The notes under the pieces: generated by a model
Databases searched by the model: none
The model's input: the letters and a program-made list of their open reading frames with translations, nothing else
Told to the model about the DNA's origin: nothing
Program-made: the position numbers and the translations under genes
Part shown: positions 62,393-64,000 of the stretch, piece after piece
How the letters are laid out: the number at the start of each line of letters is the position of its first letter
Position numbering within the stretch: position 1 is the first letter of the stretch
DNA from: Allobosea thiooxidans
GTDB taxonomy: Bacteria > Pseudomonadota > Alphaproteobacteria > Rhizobiales > Beijerinckiaceae
DNA length: 64,000 nt
Reading direction: 5' to 3'
NCBI RefSeq assembly: GCF_900168195.1
Contig: NZ_FUYX01000005.1
Location: forward strand, 186,001-250,000

Positions 62393-64000
62393 ATGAGCCT
62401 GCCTCCGACCACCACCGCCAGACGCACCGGCATGAGTGCGGGCATGGATCAGGTTTCCTCCTGGAGCCGGGACATCCGGCTCGTCTCCGGGTTGATCCTG
62501 CTCACCTTCGCGACGACGCATTTCCTGAACCATGCCCTCGGCATCTTCGGGCTCGAGACGATGGAGGCCGTCCAGAATTGGCGCTACGGCTTCTGGCACA
62601 GCCGGGTCGGAGCGACGCTGCTCTACGGAGCGCTCATCATCCATCCGGTCTTCGCCCTGCTGCGGGTGGTGCAGCGGCGTACCTTCAAGATGCCGCTGCG
62701 CGAGATGCTGCAGATCGCGCTCGGGCTCGCGATCCCGCTTTTGCTGGTCGACCACATCATCAGCACGCGGGTGATGGCCCATTACTTCAACGTCGACGAG
62801 ACCTATCGCGCCGTGCTGCGGAGGCTCTGGCCGGGGCGGGCGTTGCTGCAATCGCTGCTGCTGCTGCTGGTCTGGACGCATGGCATGATCGGCCTCCATT
62901 TCATGCTGCGCTCGCGCGACGCCTATCGCTACTGGCGCGATCCGTTCCTGCTGGTTTCGATCCTGATCCCGCTGCTGGCGCTGATCGGCTTCATGGTCGC
63001 TGCGCGCGAGGCCGAGCAGATGGCGCTGCCGCCGGAACTGGTCAGCGAGGCGCAGCGGCTGATGTTCGACCGGGACGTGATCTGGGCGAAGGGCGCCTTC
63101 TACGGGCTGGTCGGCGCCTTCGTGCTGTTCGTCGGCATCCGGGAGATCCGGGTGCGGACGACCCGCCAGATCACCGTGCGCTTCGTCGGGCATGGCACGC
63201 GCCGGCTGGCGCCCGGGCCGACGGTGCTCGAAATGTTCCGGCGCTTCGGCATTCCCCATGCGGCGCTCTGCGGCGGCCGGGCGCGCTGCGCCACCTGCCG
63301 CGTGCTGGTCATGGACGGCAACGACAAGCTGCCGGCACCCGGCATGAACGAGGCCAAGCTGCTGCGGCGGATCTCGGCGCCGGACGGCGTGCGGCTGGCC
63401 TGCCAGATCAGGCCGCGCGAGGATCTCCAGGTCCAGATCCTGCTGGCCTCGCGGCTGAATGCGGGGGCGGCGCGGGTCCTCGAGCCGGACGATGCCGCCG
63501 GCAAGCGCGGGCTGACCGTCGTCGTCGCCGATCTCAGGGCGTTCTCGGCCCTTTCCGAGCGGCAGCTGCCCCGGGAGCTGATCGGCCTGCTCAACCGGTT
63601 CTTCGACGAGATGAGCCAGGCCATCACCGCCCATGAGGGCCGTATCGACGCCTTCTATGGCGACGGCTTCATGGCGGTGTTCGGGTTGGACGGCTCGCCG
63701 ACGCGGGGCGCGCAGGCGGCGATCAGCGCTGCCGCCGACATCGTGCGCGCCGTCGACGCCCTCAATCGCGAATACGGCGCGGCGCTGCCGCTGCCGCTGC
63801 GGATCGGGATCGGCGTCCACACCGGCGACGCGATCACCGGGGCGGTCGAGAACGACAATCTCGGCCGGCGCGAGATCACGGTCGGCGAGACCGTCATGGT
63901 CGCAAGCCAGCTCGAGGCGGCGACGCGGCGGGTGCTGGCCGATGTCGTGGTGTCGGAGGACACGATCCGGGCCTCGGGGCGCAGCTATGCCGGCACGACC
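62393..64000 (+). CDS. membrane adenylate/guanylate cyclase with [2Fe-2S] ferredoxin domain (3' end outside window)
   Basis: At least 536 residues, open at the window edge. Residues about 25-260 hold six hydrophobic helices with His at 43, 47, 84, 121, 163 and 169, suggestive of a b-type haem or quinone site. A ferredoxin domain follows with Cys 293, 299, 302 and 337 (C-x5-C-x2-C...C). The class III cyclase domain starts near 375 with metal Asp380 (V-V-V-A-D-L-R-A-F) and Asp424 (F-Y-G-D-G-F-M-A-V-F-G), so catalysis looks possible. ATG 62393 is 13 nt after the cNBD gene. Substrate ATP or GTP cannot be decided because the C-terminal residues are missing. Confidence 0.9.
   Translation, partial: MSLPPTTTARRTGMSAGMDQVSSWSRDIRLVSGLILLTFATTHFLNHALGIFGLETMEAVQNWRYGFWHSRVGATLLYGALIIHPVFALLRVVQRRTFKMPLREMLQIALGLAIPLLLVDHIISTRVMAHYFNVDETYRAVLRRLWPGRALLQSLLLLLVWTHGMIGLHFMLRSRDAYRYWRDPFLLVSILIPLLALIGFMVAAREAEQMALPPELVSEAQRLMFDRDVIWAKGAFYGLVGAFVLFVGIREIRVRTTRQITVRFVGHGTRRLAPGPTVLEMFRRFGIPHAALCGGRARCATCRVLVMDGNDKLPAPGMNEAKLLRRISAPDGVRLACQIRPREDLQVQILLASRLNAGAARVLEPDDAAGKRGLTVVVADLRAFSALSERQLPRELIGLLNRFFDEMSQAITAHEGRIDAFYGDGFMAVFGLDGSPTRGAQAAISAAADIVRAVDALNREYGAALPLPLRIGIGVHTGDAITGAVENDNLGRREITVGETVMVASQLEAATRRVLADVVVSEDTIRASGRSYAGTT

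Overview
The window is GC-rich, densely coding chromosomal DNA of an alphaproteobacterium. Gene content (PduO-type cobalamin adenosyltransferase beside etfBA and a twin-transmembrane protein, many FCD/LacI/TetR-controlled ABC uptake cassettes, Tat-type binding proteins, BKACE and opine-dehydrogenase-like enzymes) and the dispersed cgtcattgcgag palindromes point to Hyphomicrobiales, perhaps Boseaceae. That placement is inference from gene style; no rRNA or marker phylogeny is present. No phage, insertion sequence, integrase or CRISPR array was seen. One tRNA-Leu(CAA) is present.

Layout. 0-5.4 kb: ompW-like porin with a perfect FNR/FixK-type box upstream, release factor 3 (prfC), an ABC-2 exporter pair, a 24-residue membrane peptide and a conserved unknown. 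5.6-8.6 kb: a tight operon of an EamA/ArnE-like flippase half, a 45-residue peptide, a nucleoside-sugar epimerase and a class III aminotransferase. 8.7-13.1 kb: a small secreted protein, a TlpA-like thioredoxin, a DprE1-like oxidase overlapping a DPPR-synthase-like UbiA prenyltransferase, and a TerB/DUF533 protein. 13.2-17 kb: Lrp regulator divergent from 4-hydroxyphenylpyruvate dioxygenase, a tandem AprI/Inh-like protein and a hydroxyacid dehydrogenase. 17-26.4 kb: a carbohydrate (CUT1) ABC importer with two beta-hydroxyacid dehydrogenases, bounded by FCD-GntR and LacI regulators, then an Asp/Glu-racemase-family protein. 26.5-34.3 kb: a lone molybdopterin oxidoreductase large subunit and a catabolic operon (cyclase-family hydrolase, BKACE, SMP-30, LivK-type binding protein) under a divergent TetR gene. 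34.5-40.9 kb: polar amino acid ABC importer, GntR/UTRA regulator and hydantoinase in one overlapping operon, divergent from an opine-dehydrogenase-family gene. 41-49 kb: tRNA-Leu, VTT-like membrane protein, DsbB, HNH endonuclease, DUF3060 protein, 3-hydroxybutyryl-CoA dehydrogenase, etfA/etfB, rhomboid protease, cobalamin adenosyltransferase, PagL-like deacylase, twin-TM protein. 49.2-58.6 kb: a MurG-like glycosyltransferase, then a polysaccharide deacetylase and a GT4 glycosyltransferase joined to a complete oligopeptide-type ABC importer. 59.2-64 kb: an operon of a highly degenerate ABC-exporter-like protein, a stand-alone cyclic-nucleotide-binding protein and a membrane adenylate/guanylate cyclase with a [2Fe-2S] ferredoxin domain, running off the right edge.

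The most unusual region is 59.2-64 kb. The ABC-like protein keeps six membrane segments but has lost almost every ATP-hydrolysis motif and carries several NBD-derived fragments. It is translationally coupled to a cNMP-binding domain with no DNA-binding domain, and followed by a cyclase that appears built to sense redox or haem state. I infer a second-messenger circuit in which cNMP acts on the membrane protein rather than on transcription. The neighbouring divergent peptide-importer/glycan cluster may be its partner. Many start codons were reassigned (TTG/GTG) from ribosome-binding sites and stop-start overlaps, as stated per gene.
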